Positions 4,816 to 5,050 of a stretch of 5,050 bases of DNA are shown piece by piece (position 1 is the stretch's first letter; every line of letters begins with the position of its first letter). The position numbers and the translations under genes were made by a program. A model generated the notes under the pieces. The model made no database searches. It was not told where the DNA came from and was given only the letters and a program-made list of their open reading frames with translations. Origin of the DNA: Aquabacter sp. GTDB taxonomy: Bacteria > Pseudomonadota > Alphaproteobacteria > Rhizobiales > Xanthobacteraceae. The stretch covers positions 1 to 5,050 of the forward strand of contig JASBUY010000458.1 of NCBI GenBank assembly GCA_030147645.1, written 5' to 3'.

Positions 4816-5050
4816 TCAGCGGCTGCGCAGCACGCCGGCGATGCGCCGGTTCGCCGTCAGGATGGCAAGGCCGGTGAACACGCTGGCGATCGGCACGCAA
4901 AGCAGTCCGAGCGCCAGCCCGTTGGAGAGGCCCCCCGCCGTGGCGGCATCGCTGACCACGCCCACGATGAGCGGGCCAAAGGCGGGGCCGAGCAGACCCG
5001 AGCCGATCATGACGAGGCTGCTCGCCATGGCTTCCTTGCCCCTGCCGGCC
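4816..5050 (-). CDS. Major facilitator superfamily transporter, C-terminal fragment (5' end outside window)
   Basis: The frame runs open from the window edge to the TGA at 4816-4818, giving the last 77 residues. They begin with a short basic cytoplasmic segment (Arg-Gly-Lys-Glu-Ala) followed by two hydrophobic helices, about residues 10-33 and 46-68, and a short Arg-rich tail. The first helix holds Gly-Pro-Ala-Phe-Gly-Pro-Leu-Ile-Val-Gly and ends in Val-Ser-Asp, the pattern of transmembrane helix 11 in MFS permeases, especially the Spinster-like group; the second fits helix 12. The Met at 5026-5028 is internal, not the start. Substrate cannot be assigned from this end. The stop lies 420 bp before the GGDEF-EAL start, so co-transcription is doubtful. 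Confidence 0.78.
   Translation of the reverse strand, partial: AGRGKEAMASSLVMIGSGLLGPAFGPLIVGVVSDAATAGGLSNGLALGLLCVPIASVFTGLAILTANRRIAGVLRSR

Noticed and set aside
4551..4877. A 108-codon plus-strand frame across the large gap
   Set aside because: It runs antisense into the MFS 3' end, is Gly/Ala/Arg-rich, and has no ribosome binding site or family match I recognise.
3605..4900. A 431-codon open frame on the minus strand, overlapping the GGDEF-EAL gene in another frame and running into the MFS gene
   Set aside because: The product is low-complexity Arg/Ala/Pro/His sequence with no motif. It begins inside the real MFS frame and overlaps a well-supported gene for most of its length.
1..5050. 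Mobile elements, CRISPR arrays, tRNA/rRNA genes or a multi-gene defence system
   Set aside because: I saw no transposase or integrase motifs, regularly spaced repeats, terminal inverted repeats or RNA gene cores. The genes present belong to ordinary families.

Overview
The window is GC-rich (apart from one AT-rich intergenic stretch) and tightly packed. It looks like chromosomal DNA of an alphaproteobacterium, probably a soil or plant-associated member of the Hyphomicrobiales (the Xanthobacter/Azorhizobium/rhizobial neighbourhood). The basis is codon use, the alphaproteobacterial character of the Gre-like protein, and an ACC deaminase paired with its own Lrp-type regulator, an arrangement typical of plant-associated Proteobacteria. 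The genus is inference only.

Layout from left to right. Bases 1-347 (+) hold the C-terminal part of an M20-family metallopeptidase/amidohydrolase, closed by a strong intrinsic terminator at 414-444. Bases 454-933 (-) encode an Lrp/AsnC-family regulator (acdR type), transcribed divergently from acdS, 1-aminocyclopropane-1-carboxylate (ACC) deaminase, at 1075-2088 (+). The 141-bp space between them is AT-rich and carries overlapping inverted repeats that are good candidates for the AcdR operator. acdS then meets a convergent gene at 2136-2612 (-), an atypical GreA/GreB-family transcription factor; a 13-bp perfect hairpin separates the two 3' ends. Bases 2785-4395 (-) encode a two-TM membrane protein with a degenerate GGDEF domain and an apparently intact EAL c-di-GMP phosphodiesterase domain, starting at a TTG codon behind a strong Shine-Dalgarno sequence. 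A 420-bp region without a convincing gene (4396-4815) contains one strong stem-loop. The window ends inside the 3' part of a major facilitator superfamily transporter gene (4816-5050, -).

The only clear functional unit is acdR-acdS: a substrate-responsive regulator next to the enzyme that turns the plant ethylene precursor ACC into ammonia and 2-oxobutyrate. The other genes look like independent housekeeping or signalling genes. I see no mobile element, CRISPR array, tRNA or rRNA, and no convincing undescribed multi-gene system. The most unusual items are the Gre-family protein, whose coiled coil seems shortened on both arms and lacks one of the two tip acids, and the GGDEF-EAL protein with a disabled-looking GGDEF half.
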